Shown here: piece by piece, positions 52,228 through 61,204 of the stretch
Layout: each line of letters begins with the position of its first letter
How positions within the stretch are numbered: position 1 is the stretch's first letter
Source of the DNA: an uncultured bacterium
GTDB lineage: Bacteria; Armatimonadota; HRBIN16
Reading direction: 5' to 3'
NCBI GenBank assembly: GCA_938027655.1
Contig: CALJAP010000085.1
Span: 1-62,709 of the forward strand
DNA length: 62,709 nt
Position numbers and translations under genes: made by a program
The notes under the pieces: model-generated
The model's input: only the letters and a program-made list of their open reading frames with translations
Told to the model about the DNA's origin: nothing
The model's database searches: none

Positions 52228-54873
52228 ATGGACAACCATTCGTATACTGTCGAGACGCATTACGCTTTTATCCAGCGGCTACTTCATCAGATTGCATCGC
52301 GCACGGCGGACGCGGTGAGTGAGGCGCTGCTGGCGGAGGCTCAACAGTACTTTGTCGCCGTGCAGGCAGCGTTGTGGACGGTAGACGCCAGTACACACCA
52401 GGCGGTGCTGGTGAGCGTTGCGCCTTACCCCTTCTCCGACGACCACCTGCCCTTCGATGTGCTCATGGAGGCGGTGACAAAAGCAGCAAAAAAGGACGGT
52501 CCCTGTTGCGTCGAGCTGGGTGAACGGTATGGGTGGTTGCATTCTTTCAAGATAGAGCCTTACCGCGCGGTGTACGTGGTTAGCCTTGTCACCGAGGAGC
52601 CTTTGCCGGAATGCTTGCAGGAGGTGCTGCAGACATGGCTCATTCTTCTGCGCACCTCGGTTGCGCAGCTGCAGGCGCAGGCTCACCTCCGCCGGGTGCA
52701 AAAGCACAACGATAAGCGTCTGCAGGAGGTCACCGCGCTCTACGAGATCGGGCAGGCGATGGAGGGTGGCGACCTGCAGGTTCTGCTGGACATGATTACC
52801 CGCAAAGCGGCAGAGGTCATGGAAGCACAGGCGTGCTCGCTGATGCTTCTGGATGAGGACGGTCAAACGCTGGTCATTCGCTCCAGCTACGGCTTACCTA
52901 ATACGGTTATCGAGCAAACGCGCGTGCCGTGGGGACAGGGGATTGCGGGCAGGGTGGTCGCCAGCGGTCAAGCCATGTTGATTACCGACCCGCGTAAAGA
53001 CCCTCGCCTCGCCGGTGAAGACGTGCCGTACCGCGAGGACATCCAGGCGTCGCTCTGTGTGCCGTTGCGGGACAGCCATGGCGGGGTAATTGGGGTACTG
53101 AATATCCATCGGCGCAAGCCTGCTCCACTCTTTACCCAGCAGGATATGCGCCTGTTTAGCGTGTTCGCCATGCAGGCGGCGTCCGTTATCAAGTACGCAC
53201 AGATCCGCCGTGCCCTCATGTATCGGGTGCATGAGCTTTCGGTACTCTCCGAACTGAGCGCGGCGGTAAACTCCACGCTGGAGCTGGAACAGATACTGCA
53301 GCAAACCGCAGAGGGCATTGTGGAAACCGTGCGGTTCGACCGCTGCGCGATATTTCTGCTGGACGAGTCGGGTAAGCTGGTAACGCCCCGCGCGGTGCGT
53401 GGTTATCGCCCCGAAACACTGGGTAGCACGCCGGTTCGCGTGGCGGACGGCGTCATCGGGTTAGCGGTACGCAATAAGGAGCTGGTGCTGGTAGAGAACG
53501 CCCAGCAATCCAGCCAGCCCGCGCGAGGGTTTGGCAGGATGCTGGGCACCAATGCGTTTCTGGTCGCGCCCATTCTGGCACGCAACCGCGTAATTGGAGT
53601 GGTGGTTGCCGACAACAAACCCTCCGGGCGCCCTATTGACCGTGCTAATATCCAGCTGCTCACCACCTTCATCAACCAGGCGGGCATGGCTATCGAGAAC
53701 GCCCGTCTGTATCACGACCTGGACCGGCGATTTAACGAACTGCATAACCTGTGGGAGTACACGCGCAACCTGCTCAGCAGCATTGGTGTGGGCGTTGTGA
53801 GCATCGATAGAGAGGAGATTGTACTGACCTGGAACGATGCCGCCGAACGCATCACCACTGTACCTCACGAGAAAGCGCTGGGATACAAACTGGAGGACCT
53901 GTTTGCCCACTTTTTCCTGCCGGAAGAAGAGAAGAACATGCTTCTGGAGATTATCCGCTTCCCCTTCCAGACGGGCGAAAGACACTCGCGTTTCAAATGT
54001 GCTCTGCATCCCTATCAGCGCGGTGAGATGTACTTCAATTTTGAAAGTTCTCCCCTGCGTGCTCCCAACGGTTCCGTTCAGGGTGTGGTGTTTATTTTTG
54101 AAGACATCACGCACGAAGTGCGGATGGAGATGGAGGTGCAGCGCATCGGGCAGCTGGCAGCGGTTGGGCAGCTCGCCTCTACCATCGCCCACGAGTTGCG
54201 CAACCCGCTCAGCTCCATCCGTGCTTCCGCCCAGCACCTGCGCGGCGAATACGCCAGCAACCCCGAGCTGTGTGAGTTTCTGGACATTATCATCAACGAG
54301 GTGGATGTGCTGAACACCAAAGCCACCGAGTTCCTGCGGTTCGCCCGTCCTGTGGAACCGGTATTCCAGGAGGTGAACCTGTCCGACCTGATGAGCAGTA
54401 CCGTCCAGTTCATGCACTCCTATATCGAGGAGCAGGGGGTGCAGGTGGAGGTGGACGTTTCCGTGCCGTTTACCATCAAGGCGGACCCAAACCAGCTGAA
54501 AGAAGCTCTTCGCAATCTGATTATCAACGCGGTGCAAGCCATGCCGGAAGGTGGAACCTTGTCGCTTATCGCCACACCCGCCCCAGGCGACACGGTAAAT
54601 ATTATCGTCAAGGACACGGGAGTTGGGATACCGCCCGAAAATATGGACCGTATCTTTACGCCGTTTTACACTACCAAAGCCAAAGGGTCGGGGCTGGGGC
54701 TGGCAAACGTCCAGAAGATTGTGGAAAGCCACGGCGGTACTATTCGCGTGCACAGCCGGGTGGGTGAAGGAACCGAGATGCGTATCACTCTGCCGGTGCA
54801 CCCGGTGCGTCGCATCCGCCGCATTGAGCTGGGAGACGATGACAATCTGCGCACCAGAATACCAGACCTCTAA
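52228..54873 (+). CDS. Soluble sensor histidine kinase with GAF and PAS domains
   Basis: An 881-residue kinase with no membrane segment; the start may also be 52174. Residues 1-160 are of unknown fold. Two GAF domains follow (e.g. ITRKAAEVMEAQACSLMLLDE and RFDRCAIFLLDES), then a PAS domain (SSIGVGVVSIDREEIVLTW). HisKA has the phospho-His near residue 655 (STIAHELRNPLSS), and HATPase has NLIINAVQAMPEGG and KDTGVGIPPENMDRIF. This is the NtrB/PilS-like class. It lies 28 bases upstream of an NtrC-type regulator, so they form a two-component pair. Confidence 0.93.
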   Translation: MDNHSYTVETHYAFIQRLLHQIASRTADAVSEALLAEAQQYFVAVQAALWTVDASTHQAVLVSVAPYPFSDDHLPFDVLMEAVTKAAKKDGPCCVELGERYGWLHSFKIEPYRAVYVVSLVTEEPLPECLQEVLQTWLILLRTSVAQLQAQAHLRRVQKHNDKRLQEVTALYEIGQAMEGGDLQVLLDMITRKAAEVMEAQACSLMLLDEDGQTLVIRSSYGLPNTVIEQTRVPWGQGIAGRVVASGQAMLITDPRKDPRLAGEDVPYREDIQASLCVPLRDSHGGVIGVLNIHRRKPAPLFTQQDMRLFSVFAMQAASVIKYAQIRRALMYRVHELSVLSELSAAVNSTLELEQILQQTAEGIVETVRFDRCAIFLLDESGKLVTPRAVRGYRPETLGSTPVRVADGVIGLAVRNKELVLVENAQQSSQPARGFGRMLGTNAFLVAPILARNRVIGVVVADNKPSGRPIDRANIQLLTTFINQAGMAIENARLYHDLDRRFNELHNLWEYTRNLLSSIGVGVVSIDREEIVLTWNDAAERITTVPHEKALGYKLEDLFAHFFLPEEEKNMLLEIIRFPFQTGERHSRFKCALHPYQRGEMYFNFESSPLRAPNGSVQGVVFIFEDITHEVRMEMEVQRIGQLAAVGQLASTIAHELRNPLSSIRASAQHLRGEYASNPELCEFLDIIINEVDVLNTKATEFLRFARPVEPVFQEVNLSDLMSSTVQFMHSYIEEQGVQVEVDVSVPFTIKADPNQLKEALRNLIINAVQAMPEGGTLSLIATPAPGDTVNIIVKDTGVGIPPENMDRIFTPFYTTKAKGSGLGLANVQKIVESHGGTIRVHSRVGEGTEMRITLPVHPVRRIRRIELGDDDNLRTRIPDL

Positions 54874-54901
54874 AGACTCAGAGGCAGGCTTGAAGGGGGG
54901 T

Positions 54902-56122
54902 ATGACAATGAAGGTAAAAACAGCGACAGAGAAACCAACACCGTTGACCCTGCTTATCGTGGAAGACCAGGCCAGTCACCGTCGTGTACTGGAGGCGCAC
55001 TTCTCTAAGCAATACGATGTGCTCACCGCCGAGCACGGTCAGCGTGCGCTGGAAATCGCTTCACAGCGGCCTGTTGACCTGTTGATTGTCGATCTGATTC
55101 TGCCCGGTGCGATGAACGGAATGGAGGTGCTGCAAAAGATTCGCGAGATGTATCCGGACGTAATGGCTATCATGATTACCGCGCATCCTACCGTTCGCAC
55201 AGCGGTACAGGCGATGAAAGATGGCGCGATAGACTATATCGAAAAGCCTATCGACCTAGACGAGCTGAAAACAATGGTGGACAGAGCAGCCGAGCAGTAT
55301 CGCCGCAAGCAGGAGGAAGCTCTACTCCAGCCTCAACACAGCGGCACTCTCGATCTGCAAGGTATTGTGGGCACCAGCGAGGCGATGCAGAAAGTGTATA
55401 GGATGATTGCGAAGGTCGCGGCGAGTAATGCAACCGTACTGATTCGCGGTGAAAGCGGTACCGGAAAGGAGCTGGTCGCCAAAGCCATTCATCGCAATAG
55501 CAATCGGGCGAACGGGCCGTTTATCGCCGTGTCCTGCGCCGCGCTACCGGAGACCTTGCTCGAAAGCGAGCTGTTCGGGCACGAGAGGAACGCTTTCACC
55601 GGCGCAACGTCACAAAAGCCGGGCCGGTTCGAACTGGCACACAAGGGCACCCTGTTCCTTGATGAAGTGGCAGAGATTAGTCCTGCTATTCAGGTGAAAT
55701 TGCTGCGCGTGCTGCAGGAACAAGAGTTCGAGCGGCTGGGTGGCACCAAGCCGATTAAAGTGGATGTACGCCTGCTCGCCGCCACGAACAAAAACCTAAA
55801 GGAGATGGTGAACAACAAAACCTTCCGCGATGACCTGTACTATCGCCTGCACGTCATCGAGATTTACCTGCCTCCCTTGCGCGAACGAACGGAAGACATT
55901 CCGCTTCTGGTGGAACACTTTCTGAATCATTACGGCAGGGAGAACGGCAAACGGCTCAAATCCGTTGCCCCCGAAGCGATGCACATCTTGAGGAACTACC
56001 ACTGGCCCGGCAACGTGCGCGAGCTGGAAAACGTCATCGAACGGGCGGTTGTGCTCGCTGACAGAGACACAGAACTGCTTACGCCCGACCTCTTGCCGGA
56101 TTCTATCACCAAGACAGTGTAA
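54902..56122 (+). CDS. NtrC-family sigma-54 activator lacking the DNA-binding domain
   Basis: The start at 54902 follows AAGGGGGG; the product is 406 residues. The receiver domain has phospho-acceptor Asp64 (LLIVDLILPG) and Lys in YIEKPID. The AAA+ domain has Walker A GESGTGKE (183-190), Walker B LFLDEVAEI and arginine-finger region FRDDLYYRL. The sigma-54 contact loop reads NAFTGA (230-235) instead of GAFTGA. It ends at PDLLPDSITKTV, without the usual Fis-type HTH of about 60 residues. DNA-binding-free activators are known (FlgR of Helicobacter, CtcC of Chlamydia). A sigma-54 promoter lies 44 bases beyond its stop. Confidence 0.92.
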   Translation: MTMKVKTATEKPTPLTLLIVEDQASHRRVLEAHFSKQYDVLTAEHGQRALEIASQRPVDLLIVDLILPGAMNGMEVLQKIREMYPDVMAIMITAHPTVRTAVQAMKDGAIDYIEKPIDLDELKTMVDRAAEQYRRKQEEALLQPQHSGTLDLQGIVGTSEAMQKVYRMIAKVAASNATVLIRGESGTGKELVAKAIHRNSNRANGPFIAVSCAALPETLLESELFGHERNAFTGATSQKPGRFELAHKGTLFLDEVAEISPAIQVKLLRVLQEQEFERLGGTKPIKVDVRLLAATNKNLKEMVNNKTFRDDLYYRLHVIEIYLPPLRERTEDIPLLVEHFLNHYGRENGKRLKSVAPEAMHILRNYHWPGNVRELENVIERAVVLADRDTELLTPDLLPDSITKTV

Positions 56123-56132
56123 ATCGCTTAGA

Positions 56133-56156
56133 TTTTTTTGCAAATACCGGCAAAAA
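56133..56156 (+). promoter_or_regulatory. Inverted repeat upstream of the sigma-54 promoter of the receiver-PilZ gene
   Basis: TTTTTTTGC (56133-56141), 8 bases, GCAAAAA (56150-56156), ending 9 bases before -24, exactly as at 44320-44344. Confidence 0.6.
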
Positions 56157-56165
56157 CGCGCCGAA

Positions 56166-56181
56166 TGGTACGGAACTTGCA
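56166..56181 (+). promoter_or_regulatory. Sigma-54 promoter of the receiver-PilZ gene
   Basis: TGGTACG-N4-TTGCA, with GG at 56167-56168 and GC at 56179-56180, 10 bases apart. The predicted start is near 56192, leaving a 107-base leader before the ATG at 56299. Confidence 0.8.
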
Positions 56182-56298
56182 GCTATATATGGACGGATAT
56201 GCTTTTGCAAGGATACCTGTTAAGAATGCAGGAATTGTATATTATCCTTAAAATCGCAACAGATGCCTGGTCCATGCTGAAAGGGGAAGTCTGATCCC

Positions 56299-57312
56299 AT
56301 GCCCAGAGTGCTGATAGCGGACGATGAGACGAACCTGTGTAAGGTGCTGGCTGCAAGGTTGCAGCAAAGTGGATTGCAGTGCGTGATTGCGCATGACGGT
56401 ATGCAGGCGCTGGAACTCCTCCGCTCACAACCCATCGATGTGGCGGTGCTGGACGTACGGCTCCCGCGCAAGAACGGTGTGCAGATACTGCGCGAAATCC
56501 GGCGAGACAATCCGCAGCTCCCTTGCGTGCTCATCACTGCTTTCGAGGACATCGAGTTACACGAGGAAGCGGCGCGTCTGAGAGCGAATGCTGTTTTGCA
56601 GAAGCCGTTTGACCTGGAAGCGTTCACCGAGCTTATCTGGAGGGAGATCAGCGCCCCTGCCTCCACGACGGGAGCGCCCATGCTGCTGCAGAACGGCGAG
56701 AAGGTGATTGTGGACATCCGGCGAGGCGAGTGGTCGTATACCTATGCACCGCGCGTCATTTCGCAAGACGACCGCATACTGGAGATCGAACCGCCGCTGG
56801 CAGTAGTGGATACAGAGGTGTTGTCGCAAGGGGTAGCTATTGTTCAGTTTACGCGTGGGGATGGCGTATACCAGTTTCGTTCGCGCATCGAGTTGGCTAC
56901 CACTCCCCGACAAGCGTTGTATCTGCGCAAGCCGGTCGCCATTCGTCGCCTGCAACGCCGCAAGCACCCACGCATTGCGGAAGAGGGACAGGTCAGCATC
57001 GTGTTTTCGTTCCGGGAGGAACGTGAGGCTGCTCCACTGACGCTTACGGGCGAACTGTACGACCTGAGTCACGGTGGTTTCTCCGTGTTGTTGTCGCAGG
57101 CGCCGCCCGTTGGCGAAGAGGTCTCCTTCCAGATGGCGCTACCCGAGGCAAACCTTACCCTCATCGGGCAAGCGCGGGTGGTGCATGTGGGCGGGATGAT
57201 TGCCGACAGGGTACCGGCGGTTTATCACGCAGGGCTGAGGTTCACCCGACTCGCGCCCGCCATGCGGCAAGCACTGGCGGAATGGGTGGAGAGGCTGTTG
57301 AAACAGGCGTGA
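56299..57312 (+). CDS. Response regulator with receiver and PilZ domains (cyclic-di-GMP effector)
   Basis: A 337-residue protein. The receiver domain carries phospho-acceptor D52 (VLDVRLPRKNG), acidic pair D8-D9 and a Lys in LQKPFD. A YcgR/PilZN-like region follows (residues 130-215). A PilZ domain has the RxxxR motif in LQRRKHPRIAE and DLSHGGFSV (D/NxSxxG), the cyclic-di-GMP ligands. It probably changes motility or surface behaviour on cyclic-di-GMP and phosphorylation signals. It is driven by a sigma-54 promoter, next to a kinase and sigma-54 activator. Confidence 0.93.
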   Translation: MPRVLIADDETNLCKVLAARLQQSGLQCVIAHDGMQALELLRSQPIDVAVLDVRLPRKNGVQILREIRRDNPQLPCVLITAFEDIELHEEAARLRANAVLQKPFDLEAFTELIWREISAPASTTGAPMLLQNGEKVIVDIRRGEWSYTYAPRVISQDDRILEIEPPLAVVDTEVLSQGVAIVQFTRGDGVYQFRSRIELATTPRQALYLRKPVAIRRLQRRKHPRIAEEGQVSIVFSFREEREAAPLTLTGELYDLSHGGFSVLLSQAPPVGEEVSFQMALPEANLTLIGQARVVHVGGMIADRVPAVYHAGLRFTRLAPAMRQALAEWVERLLKQA

Positions 57313-57337
57313 ACACAAAATCTTGAGGAGGCCTGCG

Positions 57338-58873
57338 TTGCTGGTTCGTGTACTTTCGGGCACCGTACACGGGATTGAACCGCATACTATCGAAGTGGAA
57401 GTGGACATGCAGCCGGGCGGGGTGCCGGCATTTACCCTCGTGGGTTTACCGGACCGCGCGGTGCAAGAAGCGATTGACCGCGTTCGCCTGGCTATTCGCA
57501 ACTCAGGACTGCACTGGCCCATGCGCCGTATCACCGTCAACCTGGCTCCTGCCGACCTGCGCAAGGAGGGGCCCGCTCTGGACTTGCCTATCGCCATCGG
57601 CATCCTGGCGGCAGCAGGGCAGGTAGACGGCGAATGGCTGGGCGAAACGTTTGTACTGGGTGAACTATCGCTGGACGGCACCGTGCGCCCGGTCACCGGG
57701 GTGTTGCCCACCGCCATTCACGCCCGCGAGCAGGGCGTGAAGCGCATGATTGTGCCCGCACCCAATGCCCCTGAGGCGGCAATTGTGGGCAATGTTCAGG
57801 TATACCCTGTTGCCAGCCTTGCGGAGGCAGTGGCGCTATTAAACACGCGCGACGGCATTACCCCGCTCAGCAACGACCCCGAACAGCTATTACAGCAACC
57901 GCCGAAGTATGAGGTGGATTTCGCCGATGTGAAAGGACAGCACCACGTCAAGCGCGCGCTGGAGGTTGCCGCAGCGGGAGGGCATAACGTGGTGATGATT
58001 GGTCCGCCGGGTTCCGGCAAGACGATGCTGGCGCGCCGTGTACCCACCATCTTGCCGCCGATGACGGTGGACGAAGCTATCGAGATTACCAAGCTGTACA
58101 GCGTCGCCGGGTTGTTGCCTCCGAACACCGGGCTATTGACCACGCGCCCCTTCCGCTCACCACACCATACCAGCAGTAACGCCGCACTGGTAGGGGGCGG
58201 AAGTGTGCCTCGCCCGGGCGAGGTGAGCCTGGCGCACAACGGGGTGCTTTTCCTCGACGAGCTGCCGGAGTTTCGTCGCGAAGTACTGGAGGTGCTGCGT
58301 CAGCCGCTGGAGGACGGCGTGGTGAGCATCGCGCGGGTGCAAGCCAGCATCGCCTACCCGGCCCGCTTCATGCTAATCGCCGCCATGAACCCCTGCCCGT
58401 GCGGATACTTCGGTGACCCCCAACATGGGTGTACCTGCTCGCCCACGCAAATCCGCAAATATCAACAGCGAGTGTCAGGACCGCTGCTCGACCGCATTGA
58501 CATCCATATCGAAGTGCCGCGCCTCACCCCCGACGACCTGCTGCGCACCCAACCGGGCGAGCCGTCGGAAGCCATTCGCGAGCGGGTGGTGCGTGCACGA
58601 GAGATTCAGCAGAGGCGGTTTGAAGGCACAACCGTCCGCTGTAACGCGCAGATGAGCACGCGCATGCTGCGCCAGTTCTGTCCGCTCTCGGAGGATGTGA
58701 AAGCGATGCTACGGCAGGTGAGCCAGCAGATGGGCATCAGCGCACGCGCCTTTGACCGCATCGTGAAACTGGCGCGCACCATCGCCGACCTTGCCGGTGA
58801 GGAGCAAATCGGCTTGACGCACGTGGCAGAAGCCATCCAGTACCGCAGTCTGGACAGGCGTATCTGGCTGTAA
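57338..58873 (+). CDS. YifB/ComM family Mg-chelatase-like AAA+ ATPase
   Basis: The start is TTG at 57338, 7 bases after GAGGAGG, giving 511 residues. An N-terminal ChlI-like domain (GTVHGIEPHTIEVEVDMQ, FTLVGLPDRAVQEA) precedes the AAA+ core with Walker A GPPGSGKT and Walker B LFLDELPEF. The C-terminal Mg-chelatase domain has FMLIAAMNPCPCG with its Cys cluster. ComM is a hexameric helicase that promotes branch migration in transformation. With comF and xerD in the window, DNA uptake is possible but not proven. Confidence 0.93.
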   Translation: MLVRVLSGTVHGIEPHTIEVEVDMQPGGVPAFTLVGLPDRAVQEAIDRVRLAIRNSGLHWPMRRITVNLAPADLRKEGPALDLPIAIGILAAAGQVDGEWLGETFVLGELSLDGTVRPVTGVLPTAIHAREQGVKRMIVPAPNAPEAAIVGNVQVYPVASLAEAVALLNTRDGITPLSNDPEQLLQQPPKYEVDFADVKGQHHVKRALEVAAAGGHNVVMIGPPGSGKTMLARRVPTILPPMTVDEAIEITKLYSVAGLLPPNTGLLTTRPFRSPHHTSSNAALVGGGSVPRPGEVSLAHNGVLFLDELPEFRREVLEVLRQPLEDGVVSIARVQASIAYPARFMLIAAMNPCPCGYFGDPQHGCTCSPTQIRKYQQRVSGPLLDRIDIHIEVPRLTPDDLLRTQPGEPSEAIRERVVRAREIQQRRFEGTTVRCNAQMSTRMLRQFCPLSEDVKAMLRQVSQQMGISARAFDRIVKLARTIADLAGEEQIGLTHVAEAIQYRSLDRRIWL

Positions 58874-58876
58874 AGG

Positions 58877-59527
58877 CTATATCTGGCTGGGGTCAATTCC
58901 CATCTCGCGCAGCTTCGCCGCGAGGCGTTCGGCACGGTGGTGCTCAGCTTCTGCCAGTTGCCCCAGCTCCAGAAAGCTCAGGAACTTGCGTCCGTCTGGG
59001 TAGAACAGGCCCACCTCCGCGTCCTTGCCTTTCTCGAAGCGAATGCCCAGACGTGGACTGCGCCAGCCTTCCATCTGAGAAACAGGGGTCAGCCTCCCTT
59101 CTTGGCGCGTCCAGCCGTCCCATTCACCGCTTTCCGGGTAGTACAGGTAATATTCCTCCACACCGTAGCGGTCGTAGAAAGCCAGTTTCTCCAGCATCTG
59201 TGACACCCGGTTGCCGGGCGACCACACCTCGAACACCACCTGCGGGGGGATATTGCCCTCTTCCCACTGCTTGTACGACCGGCGGTGCCCCTTGGGACGA
59301 CCGAACGCCACCATCACATCCGGGGCTTGCCGAATCTCCGGATTCCCCTCTACGGGATACCAGAGCAGGTCTCCCGCTACGAAAACATCGGCGTTTTCGG
59401 CAAAGAGTAGTTCCAGATTGCCCTTGATGGTCACAATGCATTCGAACTGTATCGTATTGTCCGCCATCGGTTGACCGTCCGAGTCAGGATAGAACACCTT
59501 TCGCTCTGTTTGCACCGCTGTGGACAT
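58877..59527 (-). CDS. Uma2 family (DUF820) putative endonuclease, second copy
   Basis: A 216-residue Uma2 protein, starting at ATG 59527 with GGAGG 9 bases upstream. The fold core shows FVAGDLLWY, QAPDVMVAFGRPKG, PQVVFEVWSPGN and YGVEEYYLYYPE, with the catalytic-like D and E. The C-terminal helix (LAEAEHHRAERLAAKLREMG) is coiled. It is convergent with yifB; the two stops are 3 bases apart. Confidence 0.85.
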   Translation of the reverse strand: MSTAVQTERKVFYPDSDGQPMADNTIQFECIVTIKGNLELLFAENADVFVAGDLLWYPVEGNPEIRQAPDVMVAFGRPKGHRRSYKQWEEGNIPPQVVFEVWSPGNRVSQMLEKLAFYDRYGVEEYYLYYPESGEWDGWTRQEGRLTPVSQMEGWRSPRLGIRFEKGKDAEVGLFYPDGRKFLSFLELGQLAEAEHHRAERLAAKLREMGIDPSQI

Positions 59528-59621
59528 CGCCATCAACCTCCGGGGTGCAGGGTGTATTCAGCATACCATAGTGCCCCATCTCTCTGCAAGCTGGCACGGG
59601 TTCACGACTGCCGTGACCATA

Positions 59622-59648
59622 CGGCTCGGCAGGAGCCTCCCCCTCCAG
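59622..59648 (+). repeat. Dispersed repeat GGCTCGGCAGGAGCCTCCCC
   Basis: Copy of the dispersed repeat, upstream of rarA: GGCTCGGCAGGAGCC followed by TCCCCCTCCAG. It includes a 5-bp hairpin GGCTC/GAGCC. Compare 19424-19450 and 62658-62684. Confidence 0.6.
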
Positions 59649-59712
59649 TGCGTTGCGCGAACATGCTTTGCAATCGTCCTCACCATCTGCTACAATCAGT
59701 ACAGGAGCGACG

Positions 59713-61083
59713 ATGAGCCTGTTTGAGCAGAAAAACCTATACGAAACGGAAGCGGAGGCACCGCTGGCGGCGCGGATGCGTCCCCGCACACTGGAGGAGT
59801 TCGTCGGGCAGGAGCATCTGGTCGGTGAGGGGACGGCGATTCGCAAAGCCATCGAGAACGACCAGCTCGGCTCGGTCATCTTCTGGGGACCGCCCGGCTG
59901 CGGCAAGTCCACGCTGGCGCGTATTATCGCCGCGCACACCAGATGCCACTTTGTGGAATACAGCGCGGTGACCAGCGGTGTCGCCGAAGTGCGCCGGGCT
60001 ATCGAGGAGGCACGCAGCCGTCGCCAGCTGCACGGTCAGCGCACCATCCTATTCGTAGACGAGATACACCGCTTCAACCGTGCCCAGCAAGACGCCTTTC
60101 TGCCCCACGTGGAGAACGGCACGATTATCCTGATGGGCGCGACCACCGAGAACCCCTACTTCGCCATCAACGCGCCGCTGCTCAGCCGCTCACGGGTGTT
60201 GCGCTTCGAGCCGTTGAACGAGGAGCACCTGCGCCTCATCGTGGAGCGTGCGCTTGTTGACGAGGAACGCGGGCTGGGCAAACTGCACGTGCATCTTCCG
60301 CCAGAGTGCATGGACTATCTGCTGCGGATCGCCAACGGGGATGCCCGCGTGGCGCTGAACGTGCTGGAGGCGGCAACCGCCCTCGCCGAACCCGACACGC
60401 AGGGCAGGCGCATCGTTACACTGGAGATGCTGGAACAGGTGGTACAACAGCGCGCCGCGCGTTACGACCGTGAAGGCGACGAGCACTACGACACCATTTC
60501 CGCTTTCATCAAGTCGGTTCGCGGTTCCGACCCCGATGCGGCGCTACATTACCTCGCCCGTATGATTCGCGCGGGAGAAGACCCCCGTTTCATCGCCCGT
60601 CGGCTGGTTATCCTCGCCAGCGAGGACATCGGCAACGCTGATCCCCATGCCCTGCTGGTGGCGGTGGCGGCGATGGAGGCGGTGCAGTTCATCGGGCTGC
60701 CGGAGGCGCAAATCACGTTAGCGCAAGCCACCACTTACCTTGCCTGTGCGCCCAAGAGCAATGCCAGCTACATGGCACTGAATAAAGCCATGCACGACCT
60801 GGAGACACAGCCTTTAGCCCCCGTGCCCCTGCACCTGCGAGACGCCAGTTATCCGGGCGCACAGCAACTGGGGCACGGTAAGGAGTACATCTACCCGCAC
60901 CACTACCCGGGACACTGGGTACCCCAGCGTTACCTGCCCGAAGGCAACTGGAACCTGCCCTACTATGAGCCTTCCGACAGCGGGCTGGAGCGCAAAATCG
61001 CGGAACGCCTGCGGCAGCTGCGCGAGCGTCTGGAACGCCCTTCCGCCCCCCGTGAGGAAGACGAAACCGCGCCGAACCCTTGA
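59713..61083 (+). CDS. rarA: Replication-associated recombination protein A (RarA/MgsA)
   Basis: The start at 59713 follows ACAGGAGCG; the product is 456 residues. The clamp-loader-like AAA+ core has GPPGCGKST (59-67), [10 protein letters not shown] and [20 protein letters not shown]. The MgsA C-terminal tetramerisation domain includes [14 protein letters not shown] and [16 protein letters not shown]. It acts on stalled forks. The stop codon lies within the -35 box of the following tRNA promoter. Confidence 0.96.
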   Translation: MSLFEQKNLYETEAEAPLAARMRPRTLEEFVGQEHLVGEGTAIRKAIENDQLGSVIFWGPPGCGKSTLARIIAAHTRCHFVEYSAVTSGVAEVRRAIEEARSRRQLHGQRTILFVDEIHRFNRAQQDAFLPHVENGTIILMGATTENPYFAINAPLLSRSRVLRFEPLNEEHLRLIVERALVDEERGLGKLHVHLPPECMDYLLRIANGDARVALNVLEAATALAEPDTQGRRIVTLEMLEQVVQQRAARYDREGDEHYDTISAFIKSVRGSDPDAALHYLARMIRAGEDPRFIARRLVILASEDIGNADPHALLVAVAAMEAVQFIGLPEAQITLAQATTYLACAPKSNASYMALNKAMHDLETQPLAPVPLHLRDASYPGAQQLGHGKEYIYPHHYPGHWVPQRYLPEGNWNLPYYEPSDSGLERKIAERLRQLRERLERPSAPREEDETAPNP

Positions 61084-61108
61084 CAAAGCGCGGGTTGTTG
61101 GGCATAAT
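61080..61108 (+). promoter_or_regulatory. Promoter of tRNA-Gln
   Basis: TTGACA (61080-61085), 17 bases, CATAAT (61103-61108). The -35 element overlaps the rarA stop codon. Transcription would start about 7 bases before the tRNA. Confidence 0.7.
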
Positions 61109-61121
61109 ATATAGCGGTTGC

Positions 61122-61195
61122 TGCGGGGTCGTTCAGCGGCAGGACGCCTGGCTCTGGACCAGGTAACGGTGGTTCGAATCCATCCCCCGCAGCCA
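61122..61195 (+). tRNA. tRNA-Gln (anticodon CTG)
   Basis: The acceptor arm TGCGGGG pairs with CCCCGCA, and the anticodon stem CCTGG/CCAGG encloses CTCTGGA, giving anticodon CTG (codon CAG). The T arm GGTGG-TTCGAAT-CCATC and the encoded CCA are present. A G73 discriminator base precedes CCA, as expected for Gln. Confidence 0.96.
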
Positions 61196-61204
61196 GTTTT
61201 GTTT

